NCBI GenBank assembly: GCA_015485235.1
Contig: WFTX01000113.1
Location: 1 to 5,727 of the forward strand
DNA length: 5,727 nucleotides
From: Nitrospirota bacterium
GTDB taxonomy: Bacteria > Nitrospirota > Thermodesulfovibrionia > Thermodesulfovibrionales > JdFR-85
Direction: 5' to 3'
Shown piece after piece: positions 1 to 5,727 of this stretch; within the stretch, counting starts at the first letter, position 1, and each line of letters starts with the position of its first letter. The position numbers and the translations under genes are program-made. A model generated the notes under the pieces. It was given only the letters and a program-made list of their open reading frames with translations. It was not told the DNA's origin and ran no database searches.

Positions 1-221
1 ATCGTTATCGGTGAGAGATAGATATCTGAAAGGTCTAATAAATCGAGGACTCTGTTAAACAAGTTTCTGTTGACCCAGTCTTCATAATCAACTCTTGTCT
101 TGAACATCCATTTCTGAGGGATTATCAGTCCGAGGAAATATAGCCCTGTCAAAGAAAGCATTATGATCAGAGAAAGCCTAATGCTCTTAAAATAGCCTGT
201 AATCTTTTTAAGAATGGTCAT
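1..221 (-). CDS. ResB/Ccs1-like cytochrome c biogenesis protein, N-terminal 73 codons (3' end beyond window)
   Basis: Reading the minus strand from an ATG at 221-219 gives 73 codons without a stop, running off the left edge. The product starts MTILKKITGYFKSIRLSL, has one hydrophobic segment at about residues 15-35 ending in LIIPQ, then a charged stretch and an amphipathic segment NRVLDLLDLSDIY. A short basic N-terminus ending in F/Y-K-S-(L/I)-(K/R), a first transmembrane helix closing on (L/I)IPQ and a following LxLxDxY segment are typical of the start of ResB (Ccs1) proteins. In System II, ResB works with CcsA/ResC to move heme across the membrane and attach it to reduced CXXCH apocytochromes. 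Its place behind two multiheme cytochromes fits that role. The frame stays open upstream of the ATG and no Shine-Dalgarno sequence is visible (TAATAGCCCC precedes it), so the start rests on the family-like N-terminus. Only about a sixth of a usual ResB is visible, so the assignment is probable, not certain. Confidence 0.72.
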   Translation of the reverse strand, partial: MTILKKITGYFKSIRLSLIIMLSLTGLYFLGLIIPQKWMFKTRVDYEDWVNRNLFNRVLDLLDLSDIYLSPIT

Positions 222-255
222 GGGGCTATTATATAATGACGTGACAAGAAAATTT

Positions 256-284
256 ATAATAGTGATATATCGCGGGATCTTCAA
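256..284 (-). promoter_or_regulatory. Candidate sigma70-type promoter for the ResB-like gene
   Basis: On the minus strand, TTGAAG (284-279) and TATTAT (261-256) are separated by exactly 17 bp. They match the sigma70 consensus boxes TTGACA and TATAAT at 4 of 6 and 5 of 6 positions. Transcription starting a few bases downstream would leave a leader of roughly 25-30 nt before the ATG at 221. The region is AT-rich, so such matches arise by chance fairly easily; this is a plausible call, not a demonstrated promoter. Confidence 0.4.
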
Positions 285-295
285 GAAATTTGTTA

Positions 296-319
296 ACAGT
301 TTTATCCCGTCACAGTTTT
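296..319 (-). repeat. Direct repeat AAAACTGT x2, 16-bp period
   Basis: On the minus strand AAAACTGT occurs at 319-312 and again at 303-296, separated by GACGGGAT. The second copy ends about 11 bp upstream of the candidate -35 box. Tandem half-sites placed there could be an activator or response-regulator binding site, but the match to a function is inference; only the exact 8-bp repetition is seen. Confidence 0.4.
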
Positions 320-410
320 TTATTGACCCGTATTAGAAAGAAGGACTGTATTCAGGACAACAGCCGGAATCAGGATATTATGATAAATGCCTTGATGGGG
401 ATCTGATTGA

Positions 411-2363
411 TCAGTACTTTGTATCCCTTCCATAATTGGGAGTATACCCGCTTCTGCTTCCACTGTGCTGATTGCAGTTGGAGAAGGGCTGACTCCTTGA
501 TGATGCAAAGTAACATGTGCCCTGTGTGGTGGTATTCCATCCTTTTCCATCATAGGTCATGTAGGATCCCCCTATGAATCTGTACCTCTCCTGGGCAAGC
601 CTCGGATCATTCCCGCTCGGGATTCCATGTATTGCACCCCAGCCGTCATAGGAGACATTCCCTGCATGGCAGTTCAGGCAATAACTGTTACCTACTTTGG
701 ACTGAACGCCGCTACTCCTTAGGACCCTGCCGTCAAATCTGTGATCCTGCCTTGACTGATTCCTGGAAGCCCCTGAATTTGAGTAGGTTGCATTGCTGTG
801 ACAGGTCCAGCATGTGTCATCAATGGTGGAGCCGGTGAGCATGAAGATGTTTGAGCCTCCATGGGCGTTTAGATCAACGGTATGACAGTCTGCACAGTGT
901 AGCCTTGCCGTCTCTTTTACTGTCTGGAGGTTTGTGCCGTCCTTGAGTGTACTGTTGACCCATGCCGGATCATCCCATTCACCTGGGTGGGTGTCTGACC
1001 AGGCTGTGCTGTATCTCTGTCCAAGTACAGCATGCTGCGACGGGTTGCCATTGTAACCGGTACCGGAGCCACCTGTGCCGGGATTGAACTGGGACTCAAC
1101 ATCAAGCACCCTTCCCCTTGAATCCCAGCACAGTGAACCGTCCCAGTAAAAGCCCTTGCCCTCGCAGGATGCCTGATCAGAATAGATTGATGTCAGATCA
1201 ACACCCACTGTAACAGAGCCACCACCTGTCCCGGAATCAATTCCATCGGTGGAGTTGAATGGCTTCAATGCCTCTGAAGTGGATGGCGTAAGTGTGACAC
1301 CTGTATCTCCTGTAGCAACTGCAATACCACTGGCGCCATCAGCATCGTGGCACTTCATGCAGAAGGTATCCATGCCGGTAAGCATAGTATTGGTTACATT
1401 ATTCTTGTCCCACTGAACCACAGTAGAGGCCGGATTGTCCACATCCCTGAGATCGACCTTAATCCCTCCAGGATTTTTATGGAGGGAAGTAAGTCTTACC
1501 TTGCCGGAGGTTGCTGCAGTCTCGTCTCCCTCTCTGTGACAGACAATACAATCCCAGTTTGTGACCGTCCCGTTGAAGACATGCCTTGAGGCCTGTGTGA
1601 AGTCACTCCCCACAACATCTCTCGTTACATAGGTGGCGCCGGAAGGCACGCCGTTGTGACAGTCGACACAGGAGCCGCCCAGTCCGGCGAATGCATCTTT
1701 GTGGCTGTGGCAGTTGTTACAGTCCAGGGCGTTGTTATGGTCAAGGCCGCCTGTATTATTGGCTGTATTGTAATTATGGTACCTGTTCTGACTGTGGCAG
1801 GCCTCACATACCCTTGTTGAAGTGCTATGCCCTCCTGTATCATCACCCATTACATAGGGTGCAGACCCTGCAGTGCCTGATTTGTACCTGAAATCCACAG
1901 TAGCATCAGGTGTGCCAGTGGATGACCAGTTCCCCCCGTCAGGGGTGTTGATGGTTTCTTTTATAAGGAATATGTTCCTCGTCCCATGAGAGGTATGGCA
2001 GGTAGTGCACTTGAACTCGCCGTATTTTCCGCTTGTTACTCCCCACCCCCCTGACGCACCCCACTTGCCCGGTGTCCAGGTTCCGGAATTTGCCTCACAG
2101 GCAGTCTTTGTCTTGTAGGTGGTGTTTGAGCAGGTGCCAAGAAGTTCTGCACTGTGCATCTTAATGGAATTATCCCATGTCGCCTGGTCAAAACCTGTCT
2201 CTCCTGGTGATGGTGTATTCAGGTTAGTCCTGTGGCAGCCGTGACATGTCTCCTCCGGGGATCTCTTAAGAAGGTAGCCGTCCCCCGGGCCTGCCTGGGC
2301 ATATGTGTATCCTGTCATGAGCAGAACTAAAAGCAATGCTGTTAAGAGATATCCTGTCTTCAC
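411..2363 (-). CDS. Exported decaheme c-type cytochrome (650 aa)
   Basis: The product has ten CXXCH heme-attachment motifs, beginning at residues 40, 119, 186, 215, 232, 272, 335, 490, 518 and 562. It starts with a Sec signal peptide: MKTG, a Leu-rich core at residues 5-19 and a likely cleavage near TYAQA (22-24). Beyond the motif histidines there are about fifteen others (including 70, 126, 179, 221, 261, 295, 444, 459, 500, 541, 579), enough to supply a distal ligand for every heme. Density is about 65 residues per heme, with a 150-residue heme-free stretch at 340-489. No lipobox cysteine or later transmembrane helix is seen, so a soluble periplasmic or extracellular electron carrier is likely. 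The start is a GTG overlapping the pentaheme gene's stop (GTGA), preceded by GGAGG seven bases upstream. Extra cysteines lie at 78/89, 400/412 and 617/630. I do not recognise a named orthologue. Confidence 0.93.
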   Translation of the reverse strand: MKTGYLLTALLLVLLMTGYTYAQAGPGDGYLLKRSPEETCHGCHRTNLNTPSPGETGFDQATWDNSIKMHSAELLGTCSNTTYKTKTACEANSGTWTPGKWGASGGWGVTSGKYGEFKCTTCHTSHGTRNIFLIKETINTPDGGNWSSTGTPDATVDFRYKSGTAGSAPYVMGDDTGGHSTSTRVCEACHSQNRYHNYNTANNTGGLDHNNALDCNNCHSHKDAFAGLGGSCVDCHNGVPSGATYVTRDVVGSDFTQASRHVFNGTVTNWDCIVCHREGDETAATSGKVRLTSLHKNPGGIKVDLRDVDNPASTVVQWDKNNVTNTMLTGMDTFCMKCHDADGASGIAVATGDTGVTLTPSTSEALKPFNSTDGIDSGTGGGSVTVGVDLTSIYSDQASCEGKGFYWDGSLCWDSRGRVLDVESQFNPGTGGSGTGYNGNPSQHAVLGQRYSTAWSDTHPGEWDDPAWVNSTLKDGTNLQTVKETARLHCADCHTVDLNAHGGSNIFMLTGSTIDDTCWTCHSNATYSNSGASRNQSRQDHRFDGRVLRSSGVQSKVGNSYCLNCHAGNVSYDGWGAIHGIPSGNDPRLAQERYRFIGGSYMTYDGKGWNTTTQGTCYFASSRSQPFSNCNQHSGSRSGYTPNYGRDTKY

Positions 2364-3202
2364 GGTGTATCCTCCGTTGAAGAATCTGAGTCAGTATAGT
2401 GTATCCCGTGGCAACTCAGACACCTTACCCTACCGTTTGAGTCAAGGACGATGTTGTTTGTAAGATTCGTATCGCTTCCCCCGTTCTGAGCATACCTGGG
2501 TCCGCCTCCCTGTGCCGCCCATGAGGCAGATGCAGGCTCAACCGGGGTTGTATTGAACTGGGTTGTGTCTGTGACATCCGGGGTTTCCCCGGCGCCGCTC
2601 GAGAAGATCTTTCCAATGGGATGGGACTTGTAGTTTCCATCCCATGTCCTTGTATCAGTATGAGGTAAGATCGCCCTGTAGTAATGGCAGTCCTCACAGA
2701 GCTGATTCAGGTAGTTGTCGTCCCGCATGAAGTGTCTGCCGGTATCACCGGGAGTGGAAGATGCTGACGGATCCCAGGGTGATTTCAACTGGGAGTGCTG
2801 GTCATGGCAGACCGAGCAGGTCACGACATCACCGAAATTCTGAAGTCTCCTCTGCATGGCGGTGCTTGTAAGGTCTGCCGTTGCACGGAGGCCATAGGGG
2901 TTGTACGGGGATGATGTTGAAGGCATTGCCTTCCAGGCATGGGAGTTTCCTGAGATCCCGGGGACGGCCTGCATGGTATCGTCAAAGGGGTAGTTGGAGG
3001 CCGGACCCAGCGGGTTATGACAGCTCATGCAGAGGTTCGTATTTGCAGCATCAGCAGACAGGGCAACTCCCGGAGCGTTATGGAGGGTGTGGCAGTCCCC
3101 GCACTGAAAGACGTCATGGGGCGGATCAAGGGCAAAGACAAGGGACTGGCCTGTAAAAATCATTGCCGTCCAGAGGAGTACCGGAATCAGAGCCCTTTTC
3201 AT
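2360..3202 (-). CDS. Exported pentaheme c-type cytochrome with paired-CXXCH domain (280 aa)
   Basis: Five CXXCH motifs begin at residues 34, 58, 129, 169 and 261. A signal peptide covers about residues 1-24 (MKR, hydrophobic 5-19, cleavage near VFA/LDPP). The first two motifs form a classic paired-CXXCH unit, CGDCHTLH followed about 20 residues later by LCMSCHNP. Three of the five motifs are CXXCHxxH (34, 129, 261), where the second histidine often ligates a neighbouring heme. KSHPIG at 192-197 resembles the SHPxG element of related periplasmic and extracellular cytochromes. Eight non-motif histidines are available for five hemes. The last heme site, CLSCHGIHYTDSDS, lies only 15 residues from the C-terminus. 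The gene starts at an ATG overlapping the propeller gene's stop (ATGA) and ends on the decaheme start (GTGA), so all three are probably co-translated. The role inferred is electron transfer to or with the decaheme partner; the exact family name is not certain. Confidence 0.93.
   Translation of the reverse strand: MKRALIPVLLWTAMIFTGQSLVFALDPPHDVFQCGDCHTLHNAPGVALSADAANTNLCMSCHNPLGPASNYPFDDTMQAVPGISGNSHAWKAMPSTSSPYNPYGLRATADLTSTAMQRRLQNFGDVVTCSVCHDQHSQLKSPWDPSASSTPGDTGRHFMRDDNYLNQLCEDCHYYRAILPHTDTRTWDGNYKSHPIGKIFSSGAGETPDVTDTTQFNTTPVEPASASWAAQGGGPRYAQNGGSDTNLTNNIVLDSNGRVRCLSCHGIHYTDSDSSTEDTP
2371..2375 (-). promoter_or_regulatory. Shine-Dalgarno GGAGG for the decaheme cytochrome GTG start
   Basis: On the minus strand GGAGG (2375-2371) stands seven bases before the GTG at 2363-2361, inside the last codons of the pentaheme gene. 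It supports the GTG as the true start; the codons after it at once encode a canonical signal peptide. Confidence 0.8.
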
Positions 3203-5727
3203 TTTTCAAACCTCCCGGCAGTAAAGCCTGATATCACTCTTCTGTTCAGATCCATCACATCTGTAATTTCACCCTCCAGGTTCATATAGGAAAGGGTTGA
3301 GCCGGTTTTGTAGGTCCTGAAGATCAAGAGGTCTTCCACACCGTCTCCATCCATGTCGCCTCCGTCAAGGAATGTCCTTCTTTTTCGAGTCTCGGCAAAG
3401 ACCTTTTTGTGAATCACTTCTCCGCTGTCATCAACAATGAGCAGTCTTTCTCTTTCAAGGATACCCTTCAGCAGGGCGAGTTCATCCTTGCCGTCGTCGT
3501 CAAGGTCTGTACAGGCGATCTCCCTGATGCCCCTGGATCTGAAGAAGAGTTCAGGCCCGCTTCCCTTTATGAAGCGGAAGACCTTTTCCCGTGAAGCAAA
3601 AACCACCTCAGAGAGGCCGTCCCCGTTCAGGTCGCATAATGCCACCCTCCTGAGGGGCTGCTTTCCGACAGAGATTCTCTCTTTGAGATAAGGTCCGGAG
3701 GCGTTGATTCCATAAATCTCAATAAGGTTGTCCCGCCACCCTCTCTTTGCAATAATGACTTCAGCCCTTCCATCACCGTCAGTATCACCAGAGGATGAAT
3801 CAACGATGGAGAATTCCTTACCAGCCCGGATAATGCCCGGGATCTGGCCTGGCAAGCCAAACACTTTGACCTTCCTCCTCCCGATGAGAGCGATTATCTC
3901 GTCAAACCCGTCACCGTCTGTATCCCCGGAGGAAAGGTCGTTCACCTGCCTGCGGGTATTGATTGTATCCTCTTCACTTCCGTCCAACGCCGAGATCATT
4001 ATATCATGTCCGGGTAACCCCGTTGCTATGGAATCGGGCATCCCGATCTCATGGTAGATACCGGTCAGATGTACAGTCCTGCCGGACTGGAGATTAAAAT
4101 CCCGGTCAGGTGGTTTTACAAGCCCGGTAAGGTGAGAAAAACTCAGGTGGTAATTGCCCGGAGGGATGGTATCGTTTTTCCAGTATAACCCTGACCCGGA
4201 ATAGCTGACTTCTCCTGCTACCGTGAATGCAGCGTCTTTCACGTTGCTCTCTATAATAAGAGTGCCTGCCTCAATGACATGGAGCGATATCCAAACAGTC
4301 GCAGGGCTCCCCTTGATATCACCGGCATCAATATTAACCGATCCTTCATAATCACCTGTCGGGAAATCCCGGACAGGATCACTCAGTGATAGTGTGATAT
4401 CTGAAGGTGTTCGTCCGGAGGTCTTTGAGAGAGCAAGCCACTCCTGGTCAGCTGATGCATCCCAGTCTGCCTCAGCCCCTGAAGATGTAATAAGGATGCC
4501 GCCGGATGGAAGAGTGTCGCGGCCTTTCTGATAGGTGAAATCCATTCTTGCCGGCGTTACGGAGAGTTCACTGAGTGGTTCAAGGTGAAGGGTTACGGCA
4601 ACAATGGACTCCGTGCCGTCCAGGGTTCTGAGGATAAGATTCCCCGTATAGTCACCGGAACCGAGTCCCGCAGGGTCCGCCGTTACATTCAATATGGAAG
4701 GAACTGTTCCTGACGAAGGTGTTGAAGAGAGCCAGGAAGCAGTGGACTCAGCCTGGAAGGTTGCACCGGAAGTGCCGTTTACTGTTGTCTCTCCTGATAT
4801 AGGGTCTCCACCGGTAAATCCGCTGAATTCGAAGATCGCCGGCTCGGGGGTTATGCTTACAGACTCACTTGTCCCGAGAACCTGTATTCTCATGTTGTTG
4901 GAGTCGCTCACAAAGAACTTTCCAGCCCGGTCGGCGCATATATCAAGGGGTATCCTGAATTCCTTTTCACCCCTCCCGTATTCACCGGTGTAGCCGATGA
5001 AGTTTCCAGCAAGGTCAAAGGCGGCGATCAGACTGTGGTACGCATCGGTTATATAGATCATCCCATCGCTTAAGACCAGTCCCTGGGACCTAATAAGTTT
5101 CCCGTCTGTTGAGATATCCCTGATATGTATTCCCTCCGGACTGAAGACCCTGACAACCGGGGTGGCATTGTCGGTAATGTAAAGGTTGCCCGTTTCCTCA
5201 TCAACGGCAATACCTGCGGGAAAGGAGAGGATGCCCTTTCCAAGGGATCTGACAAAGGAACCGTCTCCGTTATATACCCTTACCTCTCCCCCCAGACTGT
5301 CCGTGATATAGACCATGCCTCCATGGGTGACGATATCCGAAGGAAAGACGAACTCACCATCACCGGCCCCAAGGCTGTAAAGGTGCTCTCCTGTTCGGTC
5401 AAAGACTCCCACACTCCCTCGATCCTTTTCCCCGATGTAAATCAGGTTTTCCGAGGCACCTACCGAAAGGGGTTTCCTGAGGCCGGCAATGGTGGTAAGA
5501 AGGATACCGTTGTTTGAATAGATCTCTATAGTCCCTGTCCCGGGACGGGCTACAAGGACCTCACCGGAAGGGGTGCATTCTATCCTTGCCGGAGGGGCTG
5601 TTTCACCAAGGGCGGTCTCGCCAAGGTACTCAAGACTCGATGTCCCGCCTCCGGTATCACCACCACCTCCCCCGAAATCAAGCCCCATCCCTGAGGCTGC
5701 CAAGGGGAGGAACAAGGTGATCACCCC
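3199..5727 (-). CDS. Secreted multidomain beta protein: NHL propeller, two BACON-like domains, PEGA-like domain, FG-GAP propeller (5' end beyond window)
   Basis: The 842 visible codons are open to the right edge. The leftmost possible start, GTG at 5724, begins inside a hydrophobic stretch (ITLFLPLAASG) with no preceding basic residues, so the true start and the head of the signal peptide are probably outside. Positions here count from that GTG. After a Gly-rich linker (18-27), residues 40-285 form about six NHL-type blades, with repeated motifs such as GMVYITDSLGGEVRVY, NLYITDN and KFFVSDSNNMRIQVL. Two BACON-like Ig modules follow (about 288-382 and 386-483; WLSSTPSSGT, WLALSKTSGRTPSDITL), then a PEGA-like beta domain (487-557; GTLIIESNVKDAAF, IPPGNYHLSF). 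Residues 560-841 carry five calcium-type loops (DTDGDG at 601 and 648, DLNGDG 698, DLDDDG 741, DMDGDG 791), typical of FG-GAP/VCBS propellers. No catalytic motif or heme site is present. The likely role is a secreted binding or scaffold protein coupled to the cytochromes downstream. Confidence 0.88.
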   Translation of the reverse strand, partial: GVITLFLPLAASGMGLDFGGGGGDTGGGTSSLEYLGETALGETAPPARIECTPSGEVLVARPGTGTIEIYSNNGILLTTIAGLRKPLSVGASENLIYIGEKDRGSVGVFDRTGEHLYSLGAGDGEFVFPSDIVTHGGMVYITDSLGGEVRVYNGDGSFVRSLGKGILSFPAGIAVDEETGNLYITDNATPVVRVFSPEGIHIRDISTDGKLIRSQGLVLSDGMIYITDAYHSLIAAFDLAGNFIGYTGEYGRGEKEFRIPLDICADRAGKFFVSDSNNMRIQVLGTSESVSITPEPAIFEFSGFTGGDPISGETTVNGTSGATFQAESTASWLSSTPSSGTVPSILNVTADPAGLGSGDYTGNLILRTLDGTESIVAVTLHLEPLSELSVTPARMDFTYQKGRDTLPSGGILITSSGAEADWDASADQEWLALSKTSGRTPSDITLSLSDPVRDFPTGDYEGSVNIDAGDIKGSPATVWISLHVIEAGTLIIESNVKDAAFTVAGEVSYSGSGLYWKNDTIPPGNYHLSFSHLTGLVKPPDRDFNLQSGRTVHLTGIYHEIGMPDSIATGLPGHDIMISALDGSEEDTINTRRQVNDLSSGDTDGDGFDEIIALIGRRKVKVFGLPGQIPGIIRAGKEFSIVDSSSGDTDGDGRAEVIIAKRGWRDNLIEIYGINASGPYLKERISVGKQPLRRVALCDLNGDGLSEVVFASREKVFRFIKGSGPELFFRSRGIREIACTDLDDDGKDELALLKGILERERLLIVDDSGEVIHKKVFAETRKRRTFLDGGDMDGDGVEDLLIFRTYKTGSTLSYMNLEGEITDVMDLNRRVISGFTAGRFEK
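3211..3216 (-). promoter_or_regulatory. Shine-Dalgarno GGGAGG for the pentaheme cytochrome
   Basis: GGGAGG (3216-3211, minus strand) lies eight bases before the ATG at 3202-3200 and within the 3' end of the propeller gene. It fixes the start used here and, with the ATGA overlap, indicates translational coupling. Confidence 0.8.

Larger units (their letters stand above)
222..410. other. 189-bp AT-rich intergenic gap between decaheme cytochrome and ResB-like gene
   Basis: This is the only non-coding stretch in the window and is visibly richer in A and T than the genes. It holds a candidate minus-strand promoter (256-284), a direct repeat (296-319), and small AT palindromes such as ATTATATAAT at 228-237 and GATATATC at 263-270. 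I found no strong GC hairpin followed by a T run on the minus strand, so readthrough from the cytochrome operon into the ResB-like gene remains possible. No RNA gene was recognised. Confidence 0.7.

Noticed and set aside
310..410. Rho-independent terminator after the decaheme gene
   Set aside because: The only inverted elements are very short (for example CTG/CAG around 346-355) and none pairs into a GC-rich stem followed by a T run on the minus strand.
320..553. 77-codon minus-strand open frame spanning the end of the decaheme gene and the gap
   Set aside because: It is in another frame over the conserved end of the decaheme gene, has no Shine-Dalgarno or domain features and no hydrophobic signal; it is a shadow frame that happens to run into the gap.
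632..838. Plus-strand open frame antisense to the decaheme gene
   Set aside because: It is opposite CXXCH-coding sequence, and its Cys/His-rich look comes from the reverse complement of heme-motif codons; no start context supports it.
2425..2697. 90-codon minus-strand frame within the pentaheme gene
   Set aside because: It is out of frame with the pentaheme cytochrome, which has five heme motifs and a signal peptide in its own frame; composition is low-information Arg/Ser/Thr typical of a shadow.
3280..3930. DNA-level tandem repeat or mobile element from the repeated DTDGDG coding
   Set aside because: The similarity is limited to the short calcium-loop codons and reflects repeated protein blades, not a recent DNA duplication or transposable element.
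5125..5517. 130-codon plus-strand open frame antisense to the NHL propeller
   Set aside because: It overlaps entirely with clear NHL-repeat coding on the other strand and shows no recognisable domain; it is an antisense shadow.
5722..5724. GTG at 5724 as the true start of the propeller protein
   Set aside because: It falls in the middle of a hydrophobic signal-peptide core with no positively charged N-terminal residues, and no ribosome binding site can be seen because only three bases remain; the gene probably begins beyond the window.

Overview
All genes in this window lie on the minus strand, so it reads from the right edge to the left. It looks like a dedicated locus for making and exporting multiheme c-type cytochromes in an anaerobic, metal- or sulfur-cycling bacterium. 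The style of the cytochromes (paired CXXCH domains, low heme density), the NHL/BACON/FG-GAP secreted protein and a ResB-type heme-assembly gene recall Desulfuromonadia/Geobacter-like or Nitrospirota genomes. That assignment is inference from gene content; no taxonomic marker is present.

Layout in transcription order. (1) 5727-3199 is a large secreted beta-rich protein whose 5' end lies beyond the window. It combines an N-terminal NHL beta-propeller, two BACON-like Ig domains, a PEGA-like beta domain and a C-terminal FG-GAP/VCBS-type propeller with five calcium-type DxDGDG loops. (2) 3202-2360 is a 280-residue periplasmic or exported pentaheme cytochrome c with a paired-CXXCH start. (3) 2363-411 is a 650-residue exported decaheme cytochrome c. 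(4) After a 189-bp AT-rich gap, 221-1 holds the first 73 codons of a ResB/Ccs1-like cytochrome c biogenesis protein that runs off the left edge.

Genes 1-3 are joined by 4-bp stop/start overlaps (ATGA at 3199-3202, GTGA at 2360-2363). Each internal start has a strong Shine-Dalgarno sequence inside the upstream gene, so the three are almost certainly one translationally coupled unit. The ResB-like gene is separated, lacks an obvious Shine-Dalgarno sequence and has a plausible promoter of its own in the gap, with a 16-bp-period direct repeat just upstream.

Working model (inference): the two cytochromes (15 c-hemes in total) and the propeller protein form an exported electron-transfer assembly, possibly extracellular, and the ResB-like protein belongs to the System II machinery that attaches heme to the cytochromes. 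No RNA genes, mobile elements, CRISPR arrays or convincing terminators were seen. Plus-strand open frames over the cytochrome and propeller genes are antisense shadows.
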